Part shown: in pieces, positions 1-9,043 of the stretch
Layout: each line of letters opens with the position of its first letter
Position numbering within the stretch: position 1 is the stretch's first letter
Source of the DNA: an uncultured Verrucomicrobiota bacterium
Lineage (GTDB): Bacteria; Verrucomicrobiota; Verrucomicrobiia; Limisphaerales; UBA9464
Assembly: GCA_903842505.1 (NCBI GenBank)
Contig: CAIMMI010000167.1
Location: 1 to 36,201 of the forward strand
Length of the DNA stretch: 36,201 nt
Direction: 5' to 3'
Translations under genes and position numbers: made by a program
The notes under the pieces: model-generated
Database searches by the model: none
Seen by the model: the letters and a program-made list of their open reading frames with translations, nothing else
What the model was told of the DNA's origin: nothing

Positions 1-2988
1 GACGGTGATCTGGGTGAGCTGGCCGGAGTTGAAGGCGAGCTGGACCTGGGTCCAGTCGGAGTCGCCAAGGACCTTGCCGGAGACGCCCCGGACGGGGTCC
101 TGAAGCTCGTGGATGTTGAACAGCGCGCCCTGCGCATTGCCGCGCTTCTGGACGCCCTCGGTCTTGATCCATCCCCGCAGGAGGTAATCCGTGCGGGGCT
201 TGACCTTCGCGACGTGGGCCCAGCTGAGGTCGCCGCCGCCCGTTGATGTGATCTTCACGGCGCGGGAACCGGTGCGACCGGCGTCGCCGAGGGTGAACTC
301 GCCGCGGCCGGTATGGGTGGTGGGGCGCCAGGCGGCGGGGCGTCCGTCGTTGACCGTCTCGAAGGAGGGATTGCCGATGGCGTTCTGCGGTTCCTGCGGA
401 GCCGCGGCGACCGCGTTGGTGACGGGCCGGAACTGCGCGAGGACCGTGCGGAGGAAGGCGGAGTCGCTGGTGGCGGCGGCGGCGGTCGCGGCGTCCGGGA
501 TCCAGCGATCGTCGGAATTGGCGGAGTCCTGCAGGGCTTCGAAGATCTCCTTCGCAGCGAGATCGGAGGAGGGGCCGTCGGCGAGGGCGAGCAAGGCCGC
601 GAGGCGGACCTGCGCGTCGGGATCCTTGAGGAGTTTCGACTGCACGACGGCAGCGACCGAGTCCGCCGAGGGCGGAAGGACCATGATGGCGGCGCGACGG
701 ACGGACGCAGACGGATGGCGGAGCGCGGCGATGGCCGTGCGGAGAACGGCGGGATTCGAAGGCTGGATTGTACCCAGGCCTTGGAGCGTCCAGAGCGCAT
801 GGAGCGCGCCGGGGTTCAGGCCGAGTTCATCGACGGCGGTGTCGGCTACGAGCGGCAGCAGGGCGTCGACGAGGGACTTGTCGCCGGAGTCGACGAGGTG
901 GCGTTGCGCGGTCAGGCGGACGCCCAGGTTCTCGTGTCGGAGCGCGGCGACCCAGGCGGCGGGCTTGAGGGCCTCGCGGGTGGTCTGCACCGGGGCGGTC
1001 CCCTTCCCGCCCTTGGCGGCGATGCGGTAGATGCGGCCGTGGACCTTGTCGCGGAGCGGCGTTTCGTACGCGTTGCCTTTGCCCGTGCCGAAGCCGCGGG
1101 GCGTGGGGTTGTGCTGGATGATGTAGTTGTACCAGTCGCTCACCCACAGGGCGCCGTCGGGACCCACCTCGGCACAGACAGGCGAGGACCACTCGTCGTC
1201 GGACGCGGCGAAGTTGCGGGAGTTGTGGGCGACGAAGTCCGCGCCAGAGCGTCGAAGGTTGAACCAGCCGATGAGGTGGCCGGTGGGTTCGCAGACGAAC
1301 TGCGCGGTGTTCCAGAAGGCGCGCGGGAAGCTGCGGGCGGTGTAGACGGCACTGCCGGCGGCGGCGGTGTACTGCCCGTGGAAATCGACCTGTCGGACCT
1401 TGTCGGAAGAGACGAGCGGGAAGAAGCGCTGGCTGTCGGCGATGGTCTCGACGCGGGCGGAGGAGAAGCCCTGGACGCGTTCGTAGTAACGGTTGGGAAT
1501 GGGCATGTACATGCTGGCATTCCCGTTGGCGGTGGAGCCGACAATCAGGTTGTCCTCGGTGAATCCAAGGCCCCAGGTGTTGTTGTTGCTGGAGCGGATG
1601 AACTCGAGTTCGGAGCCGTCCGGTCGGAACCGGAAGAAGCCCTGGCCGAAGCGCACCTGCTTGCCGCCGACGGTTCCGTTGAAGCCGGAGTAACCGACGG
1701 TTCCCCAGATCCAGTTGTCGAATCCGTAGCGGAGGTTGCTCGCGGTGGCATGGGTGTCGCCCATGTTCCAGCCGGTGAAGAGGACCTTCCGTTCGTCGGC
1801 GCGATCGTCGCCGTCGGTGTCGCGGAAGAACTCGGTCTTCCCGGAGTGGAGAACGATCAGACCGCCGCGGGCGAAGACGAATCCGGTGGGGACGCTGAGC
1901 TTGTCCGCGAACACCGTGAACTGGTCGGCCCGGCCGTCGCCATCGGTGTCCTCGCAGATCTTGATGCGATCGCGGCCCTGACCTTCGGGCTGGAGCTCGT
2001 TGGGGTAGTCGACGGTCTCGGCGATCCAGAGGCGACCGCGCGGATCCCAGTCCATCCAGATCGCCTTCACGATGTCGGGTTCGCTGGCGAAGAGCGTGGC
2101 TTCGAAGCCGTCGAGGGTGGCGAAGTGCTTCGCTGACTCGGCGGGTTCGAGCGGCTTCTGCATCCGGGTGATGGGCTCGCCGCCGCGGTCGGGTCGGTAA
2201 TTCGGAAGCGGGGCTGGAGCCTCGATGGTTTCGAGGGGCTTGAGGCCGGCGACAGGACGCACCGCGTTGGGGGCGTGGGCGGAGGCCCATCGGATGCCGT
2301 TCTCGACGAGGCCGTGGAAGTTCGTGTTGGACCACGTGCGCTGGTCGTGACCCCAGGCGGTGTAGAAGACGCGGCCCTGGCCGAAGTCGCGGACCCAGGT
2401 GTAGGGCTCGGCGCCCTGGCCGTCGCGCCGTTCGGAGAGGACGACGCGATTCGTGTTGTGGCGGGTGTGGACGTAGGTCTCGTCCCAGCTCTCGATCGCA
2501 TTCAGCCCGCGCAGTACGGGGTGGTTCGTGTCGACGAGCGTCTCGCGGAACACCCCGGTGCCGTGGCGGAGGAATTGGCCGCCGACGAGTTCGATGTACG
2601 CGGGCGAATTGAGGAAGCAATACGAGGCGCAGTGGAGCGGCACGAGGCCGCCGCCCGCCTTCACGAAGTCGAGCAGCGCCTTCTCCTGCGCGGGCTGGAT
2701 GACGGTGTGGTTGGCGAAGATCGCAACGCAGTCGTATCCAGCCAGCCGAGCGGGGTTCAGGTCATCGAGGCTGCCGGTGTAGACCATCTCGATGCCGCGG
2801 GCCGTCATGACCGGCTGCAACTGGCGGAACCGATCCTCCGGACGGTGATGACCGTCATCGCCCAGAAACAGGACGCGGAGAGGGTGACCCGAGCCGGCTG
2901 CATCGGCTGCGGACACTGTTCCACCGCCACCGAATCCCAGAACCAGGACTCCCATCGAGCACACCAGACCCCAGCGGAGTGATTTCAT
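1..2988 (-). CDS. ThuA domain plus PVC-type membrane-bound dehydrogenase, C-terminus beyond window
   Basis: The reading frame is open from an ATG at 2988 to the window edge, giving 996 visible residues. A signal peptide (about residues 1-28, ending VSA-AD) implies export. Residues about 38-235 look like a ThuA (trehalose-utilisation, class I amidotransferase-like) domain. Residues about 285-690 match the PVC-type putative membrane-bound dehydrogenase propeller, with a DTDGDGRAD calcium-type loop near residue 348. HEAT-like helices follow at about 700-840, then a beta-rich carbohydrate-binding-like module from about 865 to the edge. In this PVC family the missing C-terminus often carries a c-type haem CxxCH domain; that part cannot be seen here. 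The role is probably oxidation of a sugar or polyol in the periplasm or outer envelope, with substrate unknown. The long open frames on the opposite strand are shadows of this gene. Confidence 0.88.
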   Translation of the reverse strand, partial: MKSLRWGLVCSMGVLVLGFGGGGTVSAADAAGSGHPLRVLFLGDDGHHRPEDRFRQLQPVMTARGIEMVYTGSLDDLNPARLAGYDCVAIFANHTVIQPAQEKALLDFVKAGGGLVPLHCASYCFLNSPAYIELVGGQFLRHGTGVFRETLVDTNHPVLRGLNAIESWDETYVHTRHNTNRVVLSERRDGQGAEPYTWVRDFGQGRVFYTAWGHDQRTWSNTNFHGLVENGIRWASAHAPNAVRPVAGLKPLETIEAPAPLPNYRPDRGGEPITRMQKPLEPAESAKHFATLDGFEATLFASEPDIVKAIWMDWDPRGRLWIAETVDYPNELQPEGQGRDRIKICEDTDGDGRADQFTVFADKLSVPTGFVFARGGLIVLHSGKTEFFRDTDGDDRADERKVLFTGWNMGDTHATASNLRYGFDNWIWGTVGYSGFNGTVGGKQVRFGQGFFRFRPDGSELEFIRSSNNNTWGLGFTEDNLIVGSTANGNASMYMPIPNRYYERVQGFSSARVETIADSQRFFPLVSSDKVRQVDFHGQYTAAAGSAVYTARSFPRAFWNTAQFVCEPTGHLIGWFNLRRSGADFVAHNSRNFAASDDEWSSPVCAEVGPDGALWVSDWYNYIIQHNPTPRGFGTGKGNAYETPLRDKVHGRIYRIAAKGGKGTAPVQTTREALKPAAWVAALRHENLGVRLTAQRHLVDSGDKSLVDALLPLVADTAVDELGLNPGALHALWTLQGLGTIQPSNPAVLRTAIAALRHPSASVRRAAIMVLPPSADSVAAVVQSKLLKDPDAQVRLAALLALADGPSSDLAAKEIFEALQDSANSDDRWIPDAATAAAATSDSAFLRTVLAQFRPVTNAVAAAPQEPQNAIGNPSFETVNDGRPAAWRPTTHTGRGEFTLGDAGRTGSRAVKITSTGGGDLSWAHVAKVKPRTDYLLRGWIKTEGVQKRGNAQGALFNIHELQDPVRGVSGKVLGDSDWTQVQLAFNSGQLTQITV

Positions 2989-3119
2989 GACCATGATTGA
3001 TGATGCAGACCCTGCCATCGGTCCCCCGGGTTCGCTTGGCGGTCATCCCCGCCCGCCTCGCCAATCCCGGCACAGAGGGCCGGGCGGGGTGACAGCGTCT
3101 CGCCCCCACCCCCGGGACA

Positions 3120-4817
3120 TCATCCCTTGGAAGGGCTCACGGTTCCGGTCGGCGACTCGCGCTTGGCGGGGCGTTTCCGTGGCCCATTGAGCAGGGAGCC
3201 GATCGGCGTGTAGCGGACCAGGTATTGGTAGGTCAGCAGCAGGAAGCCGGTCAGGAGGATCGACAACAGCGGCCACTTGATCCAGACCGACACCGGCCAC
3301 GTGTGGATTACCGCCTGGGCTGCGATACAGAGCGGCAGATGGGCGAGGTAGAGCCAGTAGGAGGAATCCGAAAGATAACGGAGCGTCTCGTTCTCGCGGG
3401 TGAGCACGGAGCGGAACATGCCCATGCAACCGAACGCCATGAGCCAGGCGTACAGCGCCTGGAAGGCCACCGCCGTCCCATGGAAGTACTTTTGGGGAAG
3501 GATCGAACCACGGAAGCCGAAGGTGCCGGTCGACAATTCGAGTCCAATCGGGAACACCACCAACAACGTGACGGGAAGCGTCCACCGCCAATGCCTGCCG
3601 AGCTTCCCGGTCGTATCGCGGGCGTCGTGGTAGGCGACCCCGAAAAAGAAGAAGAGCGCGTAATAAACGAACACGTGCGGCATCGGAAGGATGCCCATGG
3701 CTGTATCCGGACCGAAATCGCCGTCGCCGGATCCCATGAACCACCCGGGAAGCATGGTCAGCGGGACCAACCAAATCAGGGTCGACGGTGACAAGGTCAG
3801 CCAGGCAGGGGTGGTCTTCCAACCCAGCTTGTCCGCCAAGAGCGCATAGAGGCAAAAGACCCCCACCAGCCACACCAGGAACCAGAGGAACCATACCAGG
3901 ATGAACACCGGCAGTTCCGTGAGGCCCCTGTATATTTCGCGCAGTTTGGCGGCTCCGTTTGAAGGTTGGGTGCTGGAAACGGCCGAGCCTTTGGCCCCCA
4001 AGGCCTCGAGCTGCTGGACGATTTTCTCGCGTCCCTTCAGGACCTTTTCCTTATCGGCGGGGAGGCTGAGGAGACCCGCGATGTACTGAACCACCTCAAA
4101 GCTTTGCGATGCGCTCTTCAGCGGGGATTCACCCGAGAAACTGGCGGCATTCACATCGGCGCCCTTTTGGACCAATAGGTCAACGACGTCGGCCTCGCCC
4201 ATGAAGGCGGCGGCGTGCAAGGCAGTTCCTCCGTCGCGATTGCGATCCATCACGTTGGCACCCCGCTCGATCAGGACGGCGGCGATATCCCTGCGCCCTG
4301 TCAAGGCGGCCCAGGTAAGCGGCGTGGTCCCATACGCGGGATGCAGGTTGGTGAGTGCGCCTGGCACCTTGAGGTGTTCGTCCAAGGCCGTGGCATCGCC
4401 CTGTCGGATCGCGGACCAGATATTGGCGGCGGCGGGTTCGGGGCCCTTGGATTTCTGGTTTTGGGCGGATGCGAAGTTACTGGCCCAGATCATGGCAGGA
4501 ACGATCGTCACCAGACCCAGGAGACAGGGGATCAGGACGCGTCGGAAGCGGTGCCAGATCAAGGCCTTCAGGCCCTTCTGACGCCAGAGCATGGCGGTGA
4601 AGAAACCACTGACCAGCATGAACAACTGCATGCGGAACCCATGGACAAACGCCTGGAAGACATAGGCGGATTTGCTCTGGCTGACATCGTTCACCATCCA
4701 GGGGAAGCCCAGGGCGAAGGAGAGAGCGACATGATAGGCGATGCCCAGGAGCATGGCGATCGCCCGGAGGGCATCGAGGTCATGTCGACGTTCGTTGGGC
4801 GCTGGAGTGGTACTCAT
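3120..4817 (-). CDS. Acyltransferase family 3 (OafA/OpgC-like) membrane protein with inserted ankyrin repeats
   Basis: The protein has 565 residues from the ATG at 4817; an in-frame TTG lies two codons earlier. The N-terminus has the family signature RRHDLDALRAIAM followed by the conserved His in IAYHVALSF. Three membrane segments follow at about 12-37, 50-73 and 92-114. Residues about 125-260 are then a soluble block with ankyrin repeats (TPLTWAALTGRRDIAAVLIE, TALHAAAFMGEADVVDLLVQ and a third partial unit). Several membrane segments resume at about 300 and run to about 535. Family members move acyl groups such as succinyl or acetyl onto periplasmic glucans or surface polysaccharide. The basic RFRR loop before the third segment is cytoplasmic by the positive-inside rule, so the ankyrin block should face the periplasm. 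The acceptor is unknown. It lies between the ThuA and GH101-like genes on the same strand, with gaps of 131 and 151 bp. Confidence 0.88.
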   Translation of the reverse strand: MSTTPAPNERRHDLDALRAIAMLLGIAYHVALSFALGFPWMVNDVSQSKSAYVFQAFVHGFRMQLFMLVSGFFTAMLWRQKGLKALIWHRFRRVLIPCLLGLVTIVPAMIWASNFASAQNQKSKGPEPAAANIWSAIRQGDATALDEHLKVPGALTNLHPAYGTTPLTWAALTGRRDIAAVLIERGANVMDRNRDGGTALHAAAFMGEADVVDLLVQKGADVNAASFSGESPLKSASQSFEVVQYIAGLLSLPADKEKVLKGREKIVQQLEALGAKGSAVSSTQPSNGAAKLREIYRGLTELPVFILVWFLWFLVWLVGVFCLYALLADKLGWKTTPAWLTLSPSTLIWLVPLTMLPGWFMGSGDGDFGPDTAMGILPMPHVFVYYALFFFFGVAYHDARDTTGKLGRHWRWTLPVTLLVVFPIGLELSTGTFGFRGSILPQKYFHGTAVAFQALYAWLMAFGCMGMFRSVLTRENETLRYLSDSSYWLYLAHLPLCIAAQAVIHTWPVSVWIKWPLLSILLTGFLLLTYQYLVRYTPIGSLLNGPRKRPAKRESPTGTVSPSKG

Positions 4818-4881
4818 CTTCAAATCAACTCAGGATTCAGGTTGGCAACCGTAGGCGACGCCCGCGGACTCGGCTGGGAGA

Positions 4882-4908
4882 CATCCTGTGCATCCTATAC
4901 ATCCTGTC
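4882..4908. repeat. Three 9-bp tandem units (CATCCTGTG-like)
   Basis: Three consecutive 9-mers, CATCCTGTG, CATCCTATA and CATCCTGTC, fill the middle of the gap between the acyltransferase start and the GH101-like stop. This is seen directly. Similar short CATCCTGT arrays are scattered between genes of many bacteria, with no known role. Confidence 0.6.
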
Positions 4909-4968
4909 CAGAAACACGAGGCCGTCACCCTGTGCGCAGCAGGGCTCTTACCGGATCCCCACCCGGTT

Positions 4969-6699
4969 TCACCGCCCGGTCGGGGCCGGGAAGATCGAAA
5001 CGGCCTGGTCCGCCTTCAGGGTCAGCCGAAGTCTTCCGTCGACTACAGGAATCGTCGTGTGGTTCGCGGCGAGTCCCTGCAGGGCAATTTCCTGGATCAC
5101 GACCTGGCTGACCCCACTCCATTCCTCAGGCAGTTCCCAGGAGCGGTCCGCGTAGCCCTGCCGGCTGTAGGCCACGATCTCCTTCTGGTTCCACAACGCG
5201 GGAACGAAGAGGTCGTCGTTGTCGCGCAGCACGAACTTGCCTTTGCGGATGATCTTTCTGCCGTCCTCGGTTCGCGCGATGACTCCGCCGCTGTAGTGGA
5301 CGGCATCTCCCTCGATCTTCAGCCGGTCCAGTCGACCCAGATAATACCAAGGCAAGGTGGTTCGACAAAACATCCCGAGGAAGCCGGGCATGGCATGCTT
5401 GTCCTCCTTCCAGATTTCCTCGCCGTGCATGCTTGAGCCAAAGCGGAAGTCGCCGTCTCCTCCGCGATCCGTGCGCCCCCGCGCACCCAAGCATTCCGGG
5501 ATCGCCATCGGGTTCCAGGAATACCACCACGACATCGGCTGCAATCCAACGAAGTGTTCTCCGGGCGGATGCGCCCAACCCGTTCCCTCACCCGTGACAT
5601 CGAACCCTCGATCGCGCCAGTAGTGGAAGATCTGCCGCTGGGTCTCCACATACTTCTCCGGTGTCAGTCCCCCGTTCTCGGGCTTCGCGTGCCAGGGGCT
5701 GATCGGCTTGCCGCCGTCGCGGTTGGAGATGAACACATCGACGTGGATGGTGTGCCCCTCTTTCAACTCGGGAATCATTTGGATCAGCGCATCGATTCGC
5801 CGCTGTGCCAGACCGGCCTCCCATTCCTTGGGATAGACCACATTATACATGTCTTCGCCTTTGACCTGGATGCCGGTCACCAGAAGCTTTCCACCTTCAT
5901 CTTTGGCGAAGCAGTCCTTGGCGACATACTCATCCCACAGGGGACTCTGCTGGTAGGCGTCCACCATGTTGAGGTGCAGGCTTACCGTCGTGTTGAACTT
6001 CCGGCCTTCGCGAATGAGCCAGCGCAGACTATCGAGCGCGGTGGCATCCTGTTCACGCTTCATTCTGGGATTCACCTCCGACCACGCTGGGTAGCCATGG
6101 TCGTGCCCGCCCTTCTGCCAGCCGACCAGATAGAGGATCTTGGGGATTCCGCGCGTCAGGTTATCGGTCTTCCGGATCACCTCGAGCGCCTCCTCGAAAG
6201 TGCAAAACACTTCGTGCCCTTTCCGGAAGGTGGGATCATTGGCCAGGCGCTCCACCGGTTCGCCTTCCATGCCGAGGAAGAGCTTCAGGACGAGGGTCTG
6301 ATGGTAGTCGCGGAAGAACGGCGTCACCACGACGTCCGCGGTTGCCTTGAGTTCCTGTCCGTCCCGTTTGACCACGGCCTCGACGCTGGCGACCCCGCCT
6401 TCCTTGGGGATGACCTTTCCGTTTTCGACGACAGCCACGGTGACGCCGCCGCTGGCGTCCTTGGTCCGGACCGTGATCACGGCGTCGGAAGCCGGCACGA
6501 TGTGTTCGGCCCCGTTGGCGTCGATGATCTTCACGGTAATGGTCCCGGAGACGCCTGGTTGGGTCGCGGACTTGAGCACTTTGGGATCTACCGAGATGGC
6601 GAGGCGGTCGACCGCCCGCTCCGCTCCATGGCTTGTCGTCACAATGGCCAGAACGGACATCACCGTGGCGGCGAGCTTCGTAAACATCGTCATTTTCAT
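4969..6699 (-). CDS. Secreted GH101-like glycoside hydrolase (putative endo-alpha-N-acetylgalactosaminidase)
   Basis: The start at 6699 (MKMTMFTKL) gives a clean signal peptide ending near SHG-AE; an in-frame ATG at 6729 would add 10 residues that do not fit a leader. After an Ig-like N-terminal stretch (about residues 30-130) comes a TIM-barrel-type region resembling the catalytic domain of GH101. It includes VSLHLNMVDAYQQSP, then HTIHVDVF and RGFDVTGEGTGW. By analogy with GH101, Asp of VDV (codon 5737-5739) would be the nucleophile and Glu of GEG (codon 5587-5589) the acid/base. GH101 enzymes release core-1 disaccharide from mucin-type O-glycans. At 576 residues this is far smaller than characterised GH101 enzymes, so it may be a divergent branch with another substrate. 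The family call comes from motif resemblance only. Confidence 0.62.
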   Translation of the reverse strand: MKMTMFTKLAATVMSVLAIVTTSHGAERAVDRLAISVDPKVLKSATQPGVSGTITVKIIDANGAEHIVPASDAVITVRTKDASGGVTVAVVENGKVIPKEGGVASVEAVVKRDGQELKATADVVVTPFFRDYHQTLVLKLFLGMEGEPVERLANDPTFRKGHEVFCTFEEALEVIRKTDNLTRGIPKILYLVGWQKGGHDHGYPAWSEVNPRMKREQDATALDSLRWLIREGRKFNTTVSLHLNMVDAYQQSPLWDEYVAKDCFAKDEGGKLLVTGIQVKGEDMYNVVYPKEWEAGLAQRRIDALIQMIPELKEGHTIHVDVFISNRDGGKPISPWHAKPENGGLTPEKYVETQRQIFHYWRDRGFDVTGEGTGWAHPPGEHFVGLQPMSWWYSWNPMAIPECLGARGRTDRGGDGDFRFGSSMHGEEIWKEDKHAMPGFLGMFCRTTLPWYYLGRLDRLKIEGDAVHYSGGVIARTEDGRKIIRKGKFVLRDNDDLFVPALWNQKEIVAYSRQGYADRSWELPEEWSGVSQVVIQEIALQGLAANHTTIPVVDGRLRLTLKADQAVSIFPAPTGR

Positions 6700-6950
6700 T
6701 CGTGCTGAATCCAAAGTGGTGTGGCGCATTTCGGCGCGCGTCGGAGGTCTCCGTCGCCGACGTTGTCAGCGGTCCGCATGTTCGATCTTCATCTGGGCAC
6801 CGCGAGGCAATTCGAACGGGAGACTGGCCCGATCCGTTCCTGAGGGTTGCATGGGATGGAGGCCGGCCTTCGTGCCCAGGCTCTGGTCCGCATCGTCCTC
6901 GGAGGAGGGCGCACCCACCGCGAGGTCGGACAACGCACGGGGGGTTCGAT

Positions 6951-6980
6951 CGATCCCGATTCCGACTCCGACACCGATCC
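6951..6980. repeat. Degenerate hexamer array (CGATCC/CGATTC/CGACTC)
   Basis: Five successive hexamers read CGATCC, CGATTC, CGACTC, CGACAC and CGATCC. The array ends 5 bp before the dispersed motif at 6986-7013. The same order, a hexamer array and then the motif, occurs at the right end of the window on the other strand. Confidence 0.7.
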
Positions 6981-6985
6981 TGAGC

Positions 6986-7013
6986 AACGGCTCGACGGAG
7001 TCTCGCCCCACCC
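6986..7013 (+). repeat. Dispersed 28-nt intergenic motif, copy A
   Basis: The motif runs from AACGGCTCGACGGAG to TCTCGCCCCACCC. It matches the reverse complement of 35763-35790 with one mismatch in 28 nt. A shorter copy lacking GAG is at 9561-9581. All three copies are intergenic. Confidence 0.75.
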
Positions 7014-7150
7014 CTCGCCCCAACCTCTGATGGGACGAGCGGAACTGTCTGCCGTTCCAAAGCCGTTTTCAGGGTGACGAGGACATCGCCGCCCCTGGCT
7101 TGGGCTTCACACTTGAATCTTGAAACTCAGGACTCCCCGCGCAGCGGGCC

Positions 7151-9043
7151 TCAGATCTCCACCTGCATGCCGAGCTCGACGACGCGGTTGGCGGGGAGAC
7201 GGAAGAAGGCGGTGGCGCTCTGGGCGTTGCGGGCCATGACGGCGAAGAGGTGCTCGCGCCAGAGGGCCATGCCGGCCTCGCGGGCGGGAATGATCGTCTC
7301 GCGGCTCAGGAAGAACGTGGTCTCGGTCTCCTTGAACTCGAGTCCCTTCTGCGCGCAGATCGCGAGCACGGACGGGACGTCCGGGTCTTCGAAGAAGCCG
7401 AATCGGGCCCGGACGCGCCAGAATCCGTGGGGAAGCTTCTCGATTTCGACGCGTTCCTCGGCGGCGACGCGGGGGTCTTCATCGACGTGAATGGTCAGGA
7501 AGACGATCCGGCGATGAAGGACCTTGTTGTGTTTCAGGTTGTGGAGGAGGGCGAGCGGGGTGCCGTCCGAGTTGCCGGCCATGTACACGGCGGTGCCGTC
7601 CACGCGGGACGGTTGGCGGCGTTCGATGCTCTCGATGAACTTGTCGGCGGGGATGGAGCTGGAGCGGACGCGTTGCCAGAGGAGCTGTCGGCCGCGCTTC
7701 CAGGTGGCCATCAGGGTGAAAAGCGCCACACCAACGACCAGTGGGAACCAACCGCCGTGGGCAATCTTGAGGGCATTGGCGCCGAAGAAGGCCATCTCGA
7801 TCACAAAAGCCGGGATGCAGACGATCGCGGAGAGCCACCAGGGCCAGTTCCAGAGCCGCCGGGCGGCAAAGTGGAACAGGAGCGTGGTGATGCCCATGGT
7901 GAGGGTGACGGCGATGCCGTAGGCGGCCGCGAGGTTGGAGGAAGACCGGAATTCGAGGACGAGACCGAGGCAGGCAATGGCCAGGGCCATGTTGACCTGG
8001 GGCAGATAGATCTGGCCGCGCTCACGTTCCGAAGTGTGTTCGATGGCGAGGCGCGGGATGTAACCGAGCTGGATGCCCTGCATGGTCAGGGAGAAGGCAC
8101 CGCTGATGAGGGCCTGCGAGGCAATGACGGCGGCGGCAGTGGCGAGGGCCACGAGCGGGATGAGGGCCCACTTGGGGGCGAGGTTGTAAAAGGGGTTCTG
8201 GGCAAGGCCCGGGTCGTGGAGCAGGAGGGCGCCCTGGCCGAGGTAGTTCAGGATGAGGGCCGGCAGCACCATGCTGAACCAGGCCATCCGGATCGGCCGT
8301 CGGCCGAAGTGCCCCATGTCCGCGTACAACGCCTCGCCACCCGTCACGACGAGGAAGACGGAACCGAGGATCGGGAACACCTTCCAGCGGCCTTCCGCGA
8401 GGAACTGGACCGCATGCCAGGGATTCAACGCGGAAAGGACCGCCGGCTCCCGCAGGATCCCACGCACTCCCAGCACACTGATCACGGCGAACCAGACGAT
8501 CATGATCGGCCCGAAGACGCGGCCGACGGCGCCGGTACCGGCCCGTTGCGCCATGAAGAGACCGGTCAGGATGACCAGGGTGATGGGCACCACCGCGTCC
8601 TTGAGCTTCGGGGTGAGGACATTCAAGCCCTCGACGGCGCCCAGGACCGAAACCGCCGGGGTGATCATGCCGTCCCCATAGAGCAGGGCGGCACCGAAAA
8701 GGCCCAGGGCAACCATCACCTTGGGAATCCACGCCTTGCCATCGTCCATGCCCCGCTTCTCGGGGAACGCCAGGGAGAGCAGGGCCAGGATGCCGCCCTC
8801 GCCCTTGTTGTCCGCCCGCATGACGAACATGATGTACTTGATCGAGACGATCAGCAGGAGGGACCAGACAAAGAGGGACAGGACCCCGAGCACGCTGCCA
8901 GGCGTGACCGGCAAAGCGTGAACGCCGTCAAAGCACTCGCGCAAGGCGTAGAGGGGACTCGTCCCGATGTCCCCGTAGACCACCCCAAGCGCAGCCAAGG
9001 TCAGCCCGGCCAGCCGCCACCCCCCCGAATCGTTGGTTTGCAT
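7151..9043 (-). CDS. kup: Kup/HAK/KT low-affinity potassium transporter
   Basis: This is a full-length KUP protein of 630 residues, the usual length, starting at an ATG at 9043. The family hallmark GVVYGDIGTSPLYAL is at about residues 20-34. IKYIMFVMRADNKGEGGI follows at about 70-87, and YGDGMITPAVSVLGAVEGL at about 120-138. About twelve hydrophobic segments fill residues 10-450, and a soluble C-terminal domain of about 170 residues follows. It carries out proton-coupled K+ uptake across the inner membrane. It stands alone, with large gaps on both sides, and no c-di-AMP-responsive element is visible upstream. The long open frame on the opposite strand is a codon-bias shadow. Confidence 0.96.
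   Translation of the reverse strand: MQTNDSGGWRLAGLTLAALGVVYGDIGTSPLYALRECFDGVHALPVTPGSVLGVLSLFVWSLLLIVSIKYIMFVMRADNKGEGGILALLSLAFPEKRGMDDGKAWIPKVMVALGLFGAALLYGDGMITPAVSVLGAVEGLNVLTPKLKDAVVPITLVILTGLFMAQRAGTGAVGRVFGPIMIVWFAVISVLGVRGILREPAVLSALNPWHAVQFLAEGRWKVFPILGSVFLVVTGGEALYADMGHFGRRPIRMAWFSMVLPALILNYLGQGALLLHDPGLAQNPFYNLAPKWALIPLVALATAAAVIASQALISGAFSLTMQGIQLGYIPRLAIEHTSERERGQIYLPQVNMALAIACLGLVLEFRSSSNLAAAYGIAVTLTMGITTLLFHFAARRLWNWPWWLSAIVCIPAFVIEMAFFGANALKIAHGGWFPLVVGVALFTLMATWKRGRQLLWQRVRSSSIPADKFIESIERRQPSRVDGTAVYMAGNSDGTPLALLHNLKHNKVLHRRIVFLTIHVDEDPRVAAEERVEIEKLPHGFWRVRARFGFFEDPDVPSVLAICAQKGLEFKETETTFFLSRETIIPAREAGMALWREHLFAVMARNAQSATAFFRLPANRVVELGMQVEI

Larger units (their letters stand above)
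6700..7150. other. Intergenic region with repeats, no gene seen
   Basis: This gap lies between the GH101-like start and the kup stop. No open frame here has a convincing family or codon pattern. It holds a degenerate hexamer array (6951-6980) directly followed by a dispersed 28-nt motif (6986-7013). The short frame reading Asp/Ser repeats through the hexamers is a by-product of the repeat. Confidence 0.7.

Noticed and set aside
313-2136. 607-codon open frame on the plus strand opposite the ThuA/PVC gene
   Set aside because: It has no recognisable domains, is antisense to a clear conserved protein, and is explained by high GC at third codon positions.
6840-7077. Small gene with Asp/Ser repeats near the hexamer array
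   Set aside because: The repetitive peptide is read off the hexamer DNA repeat; no leader, promoter or family is visible.
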